Source: a bacterium (GTDB lineage: Bacteria > UBP15 > UBA6099). From it: DNA of 64,000 bases. Position 1 is the first letter of the stretch; each line of letters starts with the position of its first letter. Location of the stretch: the NCBI GenBank assembly GCA_029564595.1, contig JAKQPS010000005.1, positions 36,750-100,749 of the forward strand, read 5' to 3'. Shown here piece by piece: positions 35,113 to 42,531 of the stretch. Under the pieces are notes generated by a model. That model made no database searches. It saw only the letters and a program-made list of their open reading frames with translations, and was not told the DNA's origin. The translations under genes and the position numbers were made by a program.

Positions 35113-36532
35113 CGTACATTTCCCTCCAGTCGCTCGAAAAAAACTCCCGGACATCGCCGTCGAACACTTTTCGTCCGCTTCTTAGAAAAACCACTCTGGT
35201 CGCGAGCGCGCGCACAAGTCCGATATCGTGAGTGATAAACAACAACGCAGTTTCTTTCCCGCAGGTTTCTTTCAGAAAACTCGCCACCCTACGGGCGCTG
35301 AGCCGGTCAAGCCCGGCAACAGGTTCGTCCAAAGCGACGACTTCCGGAGCGTGGGCGAACGCGCTCGCAAGAGCCACCCTCTTCTTCTCGCCTTGGCTTA
35401 ATGTCAACGGCATCCTGTCCATCAATCGCGATATCCCGAGCGCTTCCGATATCTCGGACAACCTCGATTCCGCATCAGGCCCGTAGATGCCGAAATTCTT
35501 TGACGCGAACAAGCACTCGTCCCTTACGGTGGAGGAAAATAGCTGTCGGTCCGGGTTCTGAAAGGTATATCCTGTTCTTCTGGCAATTTCTTTTCTGGGA
35601 ACGCGCTTCGCGTTTTTTTCGAAAAGAAAAACCTCGCCTTCAGAAGGTTTCATCAAAGCGCATACGCACTTCGCCATGGTGCTCTTGCCTGCTCCGTTCG
35701 GACCAAGAACAGCCAGTCTCTCGCCGCGTCTTAACTTGACATCCATAGGGGCCATCGCCTTTGTCCGCTTTGAGTATGAATGGCCGGCTTTCTTAAATTC
35801 CACCACAGCGCCTGATGCTTCGACGGGAAGATATTGCTCAATTCTTTCCATATCCGATTCGTCGGATTTTTCTGCGATATCTTCGAGCCGCCCGTCATTA
35901 AGCGCATAAAGCTTGTCCGCGAATTCCATCATCATTTTGATGTCGTGCTCCACAATCACCACGGTCGCTCCGAGTTCGCGGTTTATCCTTTTTATTTCGC
36001 CGAGATAGACTTCCCTGCTGACTGGATCAAGACCTGACAGAGGTTCGTCGAGCAATAATATTTCAGGCTTCGGGGCTACTGCGCATGCCAGCGCAAGCTT
36101 CTGTTTCTCTCCCCATGAAAGCGTGTCCGTTTTTCTCGCCGCGAGGTTTCCAATGCCGAACTGATCCAAAACGCGCGCCGCCTCTTTTGTCGCGGCGGTT
36201 TTAGACATCCCTGTTTTTTCCAACTGCGACACTACTTCATCGATGACCCGCAAAGAGAAAAGCTGCGTGTCCGGGTTCTGAAAAACAGGTTCAATGTGCC
36301 GCCTGAATCTCGCAGGGTTCCTCTCGCCTGCGATAGAAATTTCCCCGGTGATTTTTCCTTTAATGAATTCCGGAGCAAGCCCAAGCAGAGCCATCATCAA
36401 TGTGGTTTTTCCGCAACCGGATTCACCTGTCAGAGCCGTAACGCTTCCTTTTTCCACTTTCAGGTTCAAGCCTTTCAGCGTGGGCTGGTCGCTGAACGCA
36501 TGAGTGAAATATAGGTTCTCAACCTGTATCAC
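35096..36532 (-). CDS. Fused double ECF ATPase (EcfA-EcfA')
   Basis: A 478-residue protein with two complete ABC ATPase domains. Domain 1 has Walker A GESGCGKTT, signature LSWGEKQKLALA and LLLDEPLSGLD; domain 2 has GPNGAGKST, LSQGEKKRVALA and VALDEPVAGLD. It powers the ECF transporter formed with the T and S components. The start chosen is GTG at 36532, which overlaps the preceding S-component stop (GTGA) and begins directly at the first ABC strand VIQVENLYFTH; a longer frame to 36676 would add a 48-residue stretch unrelated to ABC proteins. The fused form replaces the two separate EcfA genes of many genomes. Confidence 0.9.
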   Translation of the reverse strand: MIQVENLYFTHAFSDQPTLKGLNLKVEKGSVTALTGESGCGKTTLMMALLGLAPEFIKGKITGEISIAGERNPARFRRHIEPVFQNPDTQLFSLRVIDEVVSQLEKTGMSKTAATKEAARVLDQFGIGNLAARKTDTLSWGEKQKLALACAVAPKPEILLLDEPLSGLDPVSREVYLGEIKRINRELGATVVIVEHDIKMMMEFADKLYALNDGRLEDIAEKSDESDMERIEQYLPVEASGAVVEFKKAGHSYSKRTKAMAPMDVKLRRGERLAVLGPNGAGKSTMAKCVCALMKPSEGEVFLFEKNAKRVPRKEIARRTGYTFQNPDRQLFSSTVRDECLFASKNFGIYGPDAESRLSEISEALGISRLMDRMPLTLSQGEKKRVALASAFAHAPEVVALDEPVAGLDRLSARRVASFLKETCGKETALLFITHDIGLVRALATRVVFLRSGRKVFDGDVREFFSSDWREMYVEESC

Positions 36533-37119
36533 GACGAATTCCCGGAAATAGTCTTTGCTAGATAAGTGTCTTTGATGGATTGCCAGATTTTCAAACCCAA
36601 CAGAGCGCCGGCCGCATACACAATCATATTCGTGGCCATCTGCAAACCTAAAAGTATTTTCACAACCTTTGACCACGGGAACCCGAAAGCGACCCTCACC
36701 AGCATAAAAGCGGCAGTGGCCGCCGCGCCTCCTGCTACGGAAGCGAACGCGACTCTTACCGCCGGCCGGTTTTTGAACAATTCAAGAAGCGAATCGAGCA
36801 GTAATCCGTTTACTAGGGCGGGGATCAGTTTGACCGGCCCGGGCAGCCCTCCGAAAGATGTAGGCATCGCCAGCGTCGCGACTACTCCCCAGATAAGCTC
36901 ATATATCAATATCGTGCCGAACCGGTCTATCATCAACCGCGTCAATATCATGAACGCTGTAGGAAGTATCAAATCAAGTCGGATTATCTGATCGATTCCC
37001 GTAACGCCGAGCAAAGGCTTCACGACAAATCCCATGCCGACATCGGCCGCAACCATCAACGCTATGAACACAAGCTGAAAACTCGACCACTTGCCAAGCA
37101 TGTTTTTTTTCTGAGTCAA
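36529..37119 (-). CDS. ECF transporter substrate-binding (S) component
   Basis: A 196-residue membrane protein with six hydrophobic segments and an N-terminal FQLVFIALMVAADVGMGFVVK of the type that contacts EcfT. The loops carry LPTAFMILTRLMIDRFG and GGLPGPVKLIPALVNGLL. S components bind the vitamin or metal substrate, and this one does not match a family I can name. A TTG at 37119 overlapping the FmdE stop is used as the start because every junction in this operon overlaps; an ATG at 37101 is the alternative. Neighbouring FmdE genes suggest a metal- or cofactor-related substrate. Confidence 0.8.
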   Translation of the reverse strand: MTQKKNMLGKWSSFQLVFIALMVAADVGMGFVVKPLLGVTGIDQIIRLDLILPTAFMILTRLMIDRFGTILIYELIWGVVATLAMPTSFGGLPGPVKLIPALVNGLLLDSLLELFKNRPAVRVAFASVAGGAAATAAFMLVRVAFGFPWSKVVKILLGLQMATNMIVYAAGALLGLKIWQSIKDTYLAKTISGNSS

Positions 37120-37721
37120 TGTTGGACTTTTCCATCCGCGCAATCGGCGCAATATGCCCCGCCGTCCGCCTTAACCGTTCTCGGCTCCATCACTTTCTCG
37201 CCGCATGACGCGCATGTGAGAGTTTCATAAAGCATCGCCTTGTTCGGCGGCGGCGCGCTGACAGGCTTCATTTCCAGAATTGCTTCATCCGGCGCTTTCA
37301 ATATGTCGTCTATCGCTGATTTGCTCATTTCACGGAAAGATTCTATCTGACTCTTCGTGGCGGTTCCTCCGAAAACTGCTTTTCTCAGGTCGGCCTGTCC
37401 GGGGACTTCCTTTGGACGATAGTTTTCCAGTATTCTCACGCCGGCGCCTGTGTTACGATTATAGAATGTATATCCGCGTTTGCCGATATCTCTGAATTTC
37501 AAATTGCCTTTTCCGAAAGTGCATCCTGTTATCGCCTGTATTGCGTCCACCGCGCATGAGTCGTTCTCGACAACGCACACTATCTCCTCGTCTTCGGACC
37601 TATTGGCTTTCAACCATTCCATAGCCTTCAGAGCCACTCGATATCCCAATGCCGAGCCTATGCATGAGTGCCCGTGAAATTCCACAACATGCTCATAAGC
37701 CTTCGCGTTTTGATCCGCCAT
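37116..37721 (-). CDS. FmdE family protein with C-terminal zinc ribbon
   Basis: A 201-residue protein with an N-terminal FmdE domain (VVEFHGHSCIGSALGYRVAL, then CVVENDSCAVDAIQAITGCT and RDIGKRGYTFY) and a C-terminal zinc finger of four cysteines (CASCGEKVMEPRTVK...CADC). FmdE was named for a gene near molybdenum formylmethanofuran dehydrogenase in methanogens; its function is unsettled, but His/Cys clusters suggest metal or cofactor binding. No signal peptide, so it is cytoplasmic. It overlaps the ECF S gene by four bases and precedes it in the operon. Confidence 0.85.
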   Translation of the reverse strand: MADQNAKAYEHVVEFHGHSCIGSALGYRVALKAMEWLKANRSEDEEIVCVVENDSCAVDAIQAITGCTFGKGNLKFRDIGKRGYTFYNRNTGAGVRILENYRPKEVPGQADLRKAVFGGTATKSQIESFREMSKSAIDDILKAPDEAILEMKPVSAPPPNKAMLYETLTCASCGEKVMEPRTVKADGGAYCADCADGKVQH

Positions 37722-37767
37722 TAGCGCCTCCGATAATGTTACATATATAAATATTATAACAACTGGG

Positions 37768-38817
37768 CTATTTATACAACCCGACTAATTTGAACGGGGC
37801 TCCACCGGGAGCCAAGAGACGCTCGTATTCCTTTTCATCCGCAATCTCAATTTCCTTGATAAGTCTTACAAAATAATCCAATCGGTCGAGCCGCTCGAAT
37901 GCCCACAACGCCAGTTGGAGATTAGACAATTCAGGGTGTTTGTTCTCGCCCGCCCATTCAAAGAATTCGTCTTTATGAAAGTCAAAACCGAGAACAAGGA
38001 CTTTCGCCGACTTAAAAGCCCTGTTTTCTCTTTTTACCTTGATGAAAAAACCCGCGATGTCTCTAGCGACGTCTTCCGGCAAAGCCTTTTTCTGTTCATC
38101 AGTCCAACGCATGGCGAAATACCCGCCTTTTCCGGGCGTCACATCCAAGGCCGACATAAGGCTGTCCTCTTTGCACCAGTGCGGCAAACCTATTATGTTA
38201 TAATTTTCTCCTGCTTCGAGAGGCGCGTTTTTGAGCAGCCACTTGGCGATGATATAACCGCTGGTTACGCCCGGACAAAAATGGTTGTGAAACAGCGCTC
38301 CTTGAGTAAGATGCCACGGAGCTCCCGCGCTCCATGTGTTGGAATACCCGACTGCTGAATACGACATGTTTCCGCACGCTTCTTTGACCGCCGAATAATC
38401 AAGGTTCTTGGATAGTGTCACATCGACCGGCTTCGAAACATCTATCGAGCCGTCATCGCCGACGCTTCCGCATACGGACCGAAGACTTCCATCCTTGCTT
38501 TTCACCGTCACGACGAACCATGGCGACTCCCCCATCGAGGAATGAACATTGTACAGATTTCCGTCGCCTAGAGAACAACCGAACTTGCCGGCAAAAGGTT
38601 TAATTTCCTTTATAGTGTCGGAGCCTTTCCACCCGGCATATCCGGCATTGGTGGCGCATAGCGCGGAATCTCCCGGTTCGTACCCGATTGAAACGGCCGC
38701 CCGCTCCGCGAAACCTGCTCCGAATCCCAAATCTCCGCAGCATGCTGTCCGAGGCGAGAGCGCCAGCGCCGCAAGAATGAATGCTATTGATACTGCCGAC
38801 AAAATATTCGTTTTCAT
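37768..38817 (-). CDS. Secreted FmdE-domain protein
   Basis: A 349-residue protein with a signal peptide (residues 1-28, cut near ACCG) and a periplasmic FmdE-like domain. The diagnostic stretch LFHNHFCPGVTSGYIIAKWL lies about 175-194, followed by GLPHWCKEDSLMSAL with a Cys. A short N-terminal unit with Cys-containing strands precedes it. Two FmdE paralogues on opposite sides of the inner membrane, with a TonB receptor and an ECF transporter between and behind them, suggest a relay for one substrate. It lies 58 bases after the TonB receptor gene. Confidence 0.82.
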   Translation of the reverse strand: MKTNILSAVSIAFILAALALSPRTACCGDLGFGAGFAERAAVSIGYEPGDSALCATNAGYAGWKGSDTIKEIKPFAGKFGCSLGDGNLYNVHSSMGESPWFVVTVKSKDGSLRSVCGSVGDDGSIDVSKPVDVTLSKNLDYSAVKEACGNMSYSAVGYSNTWSAGAPWHLTQGALFHNHFCPGVTSGYIIAKWLLKNAPLEAGENYNIIGLPHWCKEDSLMSALDVTPGKGGYFAMRWTDEQKKALPEDVARDIAGFFIKVKRENRAFKSAKVLVLGFDFHKDEFFEWAGENKHPELSNLQLALWAFERLDRLDYFVRLIKEIEIADEKEYERLLAPGGAPFKLVGLYK

Positions 38818-38875
38818 GAAAACTCCTTTTGCCTGCTAAATAAGTTGCTCGTTCATGTACATCGGCTGCGGCCTG

Positions 38876-40951
38876 TTAAAACTCGTAATCAGCTTTCAGT
38901 TCCCAATTTATGCCGACCGTTCTGGTTGCTGAATTGATATGAACCTTGTTGAAAAGGTTGTTCGCTTCCAAAGTCAATTTCATATCTTCTCGAATATGCT
39001 TAGAAGCTTGAGCGTCCGCCCAGAAATATGCTTTGTTGATCGAAGTGTTGTCTTCGCTCGAATAGCTGTTGCCGACATATCTCAAGTTGAACGAAAAACT
39101 TCTGTCCATCGGATGGTTCATAATGAATCCGATGTTCGATTTGATTTTCGGAGCGTTCGTGAAGTATTTGCCCTGAATGGCGATGAGGTCCGGATCCTCA
39201 GTCGCAAAGTATCCTACTTTTGCGTGATTCATAGTCGTATTGAAATAGACTTTCGTGAAAGCCGTAGTCATATAAGACATTTCATATTCAACCCCGTATA
39301 TTTTCGCTTCGCCGAGGTTTACCCAATCATAGACCGGCCTGCCGCCCATAGTCGCGCCGGAATCAACGCTGTATATGAAATCTTTGCCTATGTTGTAGTA
39401 AAAATTCAGAGCCTTTCCGAATTTGGCGCCGTAGTGGTCTATTCCGACTTCAAAGCTGTGAATCTCTTCAGGTTCCAGTTCGGGATTAAGCTCGTATATC
39501 CTTCCCCTGAAGATTCCCCTCCTCGTGAGCGAGTCCAGAATCGGCGCGTGGAACGCGTTTCCATAGCTCACGCGCAATTTCGTCTTTTCGCTTGTGAAGT
39601 GAACTACCCCCACGGACGGGCTGACATGAGTCCATGACTTGTCATCGGGCGACGCCGTCCCCATGAATCCGGTCTGGTCTTTGTATTCGACGCCGGTCAC
39701 TTCAGCTCTGTCGAACCTCAGCCCGAAATTCATGTCCGTTTTTTCCGTCAAAGCGACAGTGTCGCGAGCATATAAAGCGGCGGTCTTCATATTTCCCATA
39801 TTGGTAACGGACAATGTGGAAGGAGCGTAATTGTAATAATCATAATCGTCCGCGGCTTCAATTGAGGCAATCGAGTAACCAACGCCAGCCGTAACATTAT
39901 GAGCGGCAATATTCCATGTATTATGAGCGTCTATGCCTCTATCCTCGCGTTTGGAATCTACCAGATAACGGTTTCTCAAAGCCGGAAATCCGCCGCTTGT
40001 TCCTGTGGTTTCTCGAAGCCACTTGTAATCTTCTCTGTTATAAAACAAATCCGTCTTGAATGTTCCCGAGGAGTTCGGCTTGCTGTATGAAATCTGATGC
40101 CGGGTTCCATCGTATTCTCTGTATTGGCCGTCCGGATGCGCTTCGGCGTAAATCGACGGGTCCAACGCAGAGCCGAGACCTCTAAAATCATCATATATAC
40201 CGATTGAGTATTCTATCGCCGACCCTGATTCGCCTAACTGGCTTCTCGCTTTTGCAAAAAAGTGTCTTTCCGTTATTTGCGTGTTGTCCGAACCGTATGC
40301 CTCGCGGTTTTCTGGCAGATCGCCGTTGAATCCCTGTGTGAACATATTCGACGTCGAAAACAACAAATCTACCTTCTGAATACCGCCTGTAAGTGTAAGC
40401 TTCTGCTTCAACGTCTCAAATGTTCCACCTGAGAGCGAAAGTGTGCCGCCGAATTCTCTTTCGGGGGTTTTCGTGATTATGTTGATGACACCGCCCATCG
40501 CGTGAGCGCCGTAAAGAGCTGACGCCGGGCCTCTGGCGATCTCAATCCTCTCGATGTTGCCGGGGTCTATAGACCTGAAATTGGCATCTCCTGAGTCGGA
40601 ATTGTTGAGTTGCATTCCATCTAACAGAACCAATGTCCTTGCCATGTCGCTGCTCATCCCTCGCATCGAAACTCCGCCTTTGTGCTCGAACATGCCGCTT
40701 GAAACCGAGACATCGATTCCGGCGAGCATCCCAAGCAAATCGTCAATGTTCTGCAACGGCAACGCTTCCAGTTGTTCTTTACTAATAATCACCACGCTCA
40801 CTGGCGCGCTTTCGATGCTCTGAGCGACTTTCGTCGCCGTGACCGTTATTTCTCCGAGGTCTATCGCTTCGTTTGCGCTTTGAGTGAAAGCATTTGTGCC
40901 GATTAAAACAGCCGCGACTACAGCAACGAACGCTATTGTCACCTTTTTCAT
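38876..40951 (-). CDS. TonB-dependent outer membrane receptor
   Basis: A 691-residue receptor. A signal peptide (about 1-23) leads to a plug domain: IDLGEITVTATKV resembles a TonB box, then VVIISKEQLEALPLQNIDDLLGMLAGIDV and GMQLNNSDSGDANFRSIDPGNIERIEIARGPASALYGAHAMGGVINI. A 22-strand barrel follows and ends in an aromatic YEF. It imports a bulky ligand with TonB energy; the barrel is of the siderophore/cobalamin type. The start is ATG at 40951 with ggagg upstream. An RNA leader with a terminator-like hairpin precedes it, and the FmdE/ECF genes follow. Ligand unknown. Confidence 0.92.
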   Translation of the reverse strand: MKKVTIAFVAVVAAVLIGTNAFTQSANEAIDLGEITVTATKVAQSIESAPVSVVIISKEQLEALPLQNIDDLLGMLAGIDVSVSSGMFEHKGGVSMRGMSSDMARTLVLLDGMQLNNSDSGDANFRSIDPGNIERIEIARGPASALYGAHAMGGVINIITKTPEREFGGTLSLSGGTFETLKQKLTLTGGIQKVDLLFSTSNMFTQGFNGDLPENREAYGSDNTQITERHFFAKARSQLGESGSAIEYSIGIYDDFRGLGSALDPSIYAEAHPDGQYREYDGTRHQISYSKPNSSGTFKTDLFYNREDYKWLRETTGTSGGFPALRNRYLVDSKREDRGIDAHNTWNIAAHNVTAGVGYSIASIEAADDYDYYNYAPSTLSVTNMGNMKTAALYARDTVALTEKTDMNFGLRFDRAEVTGVEYKDQTGFMGTASPDDKSWTHVSPSVGVVHFTSEKTKLRVSYGNAFHAPILDSLTRRGIFRGRIYELNPELEPEEIHSFEVGIDHYGAKFGKALNFYYNIGKDFIYSVDSGATMGGRPVYDWVNLGEAKIYGVEYEMSYMTTAFTKVYFNTTMNHAKVGYFATEDPDLIAIQGKYFTNAPKIKSNIGFIMNHPMDRSFSFNLRYVGNSYSSEDNTSINKAYFWADAQASKHIREDMKLTLEANNLFNKVHINSATRTVGINWELKADYEF

Positions 40952-41210
40952 AATTGTCACAACCTCCATTGTTTATTATTGTTATAACATCTATATCAAA
41001 CCTGGGACCGGCGAGATATAAAAATGACGGGAAGACTTTGATGTCTTCCCGTTTTCCAAGGAGAGGCATTTAAAAGAAAGACGCTTTGGAAACGCCTGTA
41101 TATCATATTCGGGCGAATCTCGTCTCGCATAGCCGTTCTAAACGCTCAACTTTGCCATATCGTTAGTGTTATGTTTGCCACATTCATAACACGCGCATAA
41201 TACGCGAATT
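40952..41210 (-). promoter_or_regulatory. Candidate regulatory RNA leader with attenuator-like terminator
   Basis: Read on the minus strand, this 258-base leader ends in a perfect 10-bp hairpin (acgggaagac/gtcttcccgt, 41027-41052, loop of six) followed by atttttat. It lies 75 bases before the receptor start. Just upstream are mutually exclusive pairings: a 7-bp stem ggcgttt/aaatgcc (41090-41096 with 41065-41071, one G-U) and a 7-bp stem tttccaa/ttggaaa (41086-41092 with 41053-41059). They share three bases. This alternation is typical of riboswitch or attenuator leaders. The family is not certain; a Moco-type element is one option. Confidence 0.5.
41027..41052 (-). terminator. Intrinsic terminator hairpin in the leader
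   Basis: Ten perfect base pairs, six-base loop, followed by a run of five T on the minus strand. It lies between the M50 gene (ending at 41264) and the TonB receptor, so it can either end the M50 transcript or attenuate the receptor operon. Confidence 0.75.
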
Positions 41211-41263
41211 TTAGCAATGTGTCAACAATGGTTTAGAATTATTATTGTTTTGAGCGAGACTTC

Positions 41264-42382
41264 TCAGGTGAACTTTATCGGAACCGGCATGAAGCAGAGA
41301 ACAAAAAGAATCAGTCCTACGGCCGCCCATAGCTTCGAGGATGGAGAGACCGGTTTGCCTTCGTTCATTGTAGGGGGAATACCTCGAACTGTTATCAAGT
41401 ATCCTATCAAAGACCAGACATACCAGCCGTGCCAGAAACGCCCCATGACCGCCATGCCCACTATGAGAATCCAGCATAGGTATCTGAACCGCGTGTCTCC
41501 GAGCAATGCGCGAGCCAGATGGCCGCCGTCGAACTGCCCGACTGGTATAAGATTCAGCCCAGTGACGAATATGCCCACCCAAGCTGCTATAGCCATAGGA
41601 TGAAAAAACAAATGCTGCCCTTCGGGAACTTTAATAAGAAGTCCGCCGATGACCGAGGTGAAAATCGAATTGCCGAACATAATCATGTCGCCTTGTGCCT
41701 CTGGGGCGGAGACAGGTCTGGACAGAAGGACGCCGGCGATGAAAAATGGCACGGCGACAATAAAACCGGCCAAAGGCCCGCTGATGCCTAACCTTACCGC
41801 CGCGTCTTTGTCGGGGATAGGAGACCTGATTCTGATTACCGCTCCCATCGTTCCGATTATTGACGGAAACGGAATAAAATACGGCGGCGACGCGTCTATG
41901 CCGTATCTTAAAGAAGCGAAGTAATGGCCCGATTCATGCGCGCCCAATATCAACAACAAGGAAAGAGAAAAGCTGAAGGCTCCCACCCATATCCCGCGGG
42001 TGTGTCCTGCTTCATACATGGACGTCGAAAAAACCCAGCCCGCAAAAGTTGTCGAAACCAGAGTAGCCGCGAACAGCAATACCGCCTTGATATTTTCTTT
42101 GCGGCGCGTCTCCGCCGTAGGCCCCTTGAAGACTTCCAGAGAGCCTATCCCGCGCCCGTCCTTTCCCATTACTAAAGACAGCTTGAAACCCGTCGCCGCA
42201 AACTCATACGCTGCCGCCCTCCTCGCGCCTGTCATCGCTGAGAACGCGAACTTAATCGCGTCTCCTTTTAATGCGACGTTATCGACCGCGAAATACTTGT
42301 CCATGATTTCGCGCAACCGATAATACTTCTCGGTTTCTATGGGCGTGAAGTTGAGCGGCTGTTCGCCGGAGAAATGTTCCAT
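41264..42382 (-). CDS. M50 family site-2-protease-type membrane metalloprotease
   Basis: A 372-residue intramembrane protease. A soluble N-terminal part (about 1-95) precedes five or six helices. The zinc motif is AHESGHYFASL (HESGH), and the second motif GLNLIPVGQFDGGHLARAL contains the NxxPxxxxDGG aspartate ligand. These enzymes cleave membrane-bound regulators or process signal peptides. A histidine-rich ligand set is intact, so activity is expected. It precedes the leader of the TonB receptor but has its own likely unit; no regulator such as an anti-sigma factor is next to it. Confidence 0.88.
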   Translation of the reverse strand: MEHFSGEQPLNFTPIETEKYYRLREIMDKYFAVDNVALKGDAIKFAFSAMTGARRAAAYEFAATGFKLSLVMGKDGRGIGSLEVFKGPTAETRRKENIKAVLLFAATLVSTTFAGWVFSTSMYEAGHTRGIWVGAFSFSLSLLLILGAHESGHYFASLRYGIDASPPYFIPFPSIIGTMGAVIRIRSPIPDKDAAVRLGISGPLAGFIVAVPFFIAGVLLSRPVSAPEAQGDMIMFGNSIFTSVIGGLLIKVPEGQHLFFHPMAIAAWVGIFVTGLNLIPVGQFDGGHLARALLGDTRFRYLCWILIVGMAVMGRFWHGWYVWSLIGYLITVRGIPPTMNEGKPVSPSSKLWAAVGLILFVLCFMPVPIKFT

Positions 42383-42441
42383 AATTATTCTAATACCAGC
42401 AATACAATTATAAAAAACGAATTGCTTAAGATTTCCTTATA

Positions 42442-42479
42442 GCGTCTGTCGGGGAACGAACATTCCCGTCCATAGACGC
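42442..42479. repeat. Imperfect inverted repeat between M50 and the secreted protein gene
   Basis: Outer arms gcgtct/agacgc (42442-42447, 42474-42479) enclose a second inverted element (ggggaa/ttccc). No T-run follows in either direction. It may end the transcript of the 42532 gene or be an intergenic repeat. Confidence 0.35.
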
Positions 42480-42531
42480 CGCAGTTCATCTCATAGAATA
42501 AAGAAAATACGCTAATTCGCCGACATCAGCG

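Noticed and set aside
36533-36676. 48-residue N-terminal extension of the double ECF ATPase
   Set aside because: It overlaps the S-component gene and lacks family similarity; the GTG at 36532 gives a clean GTGA overlap.
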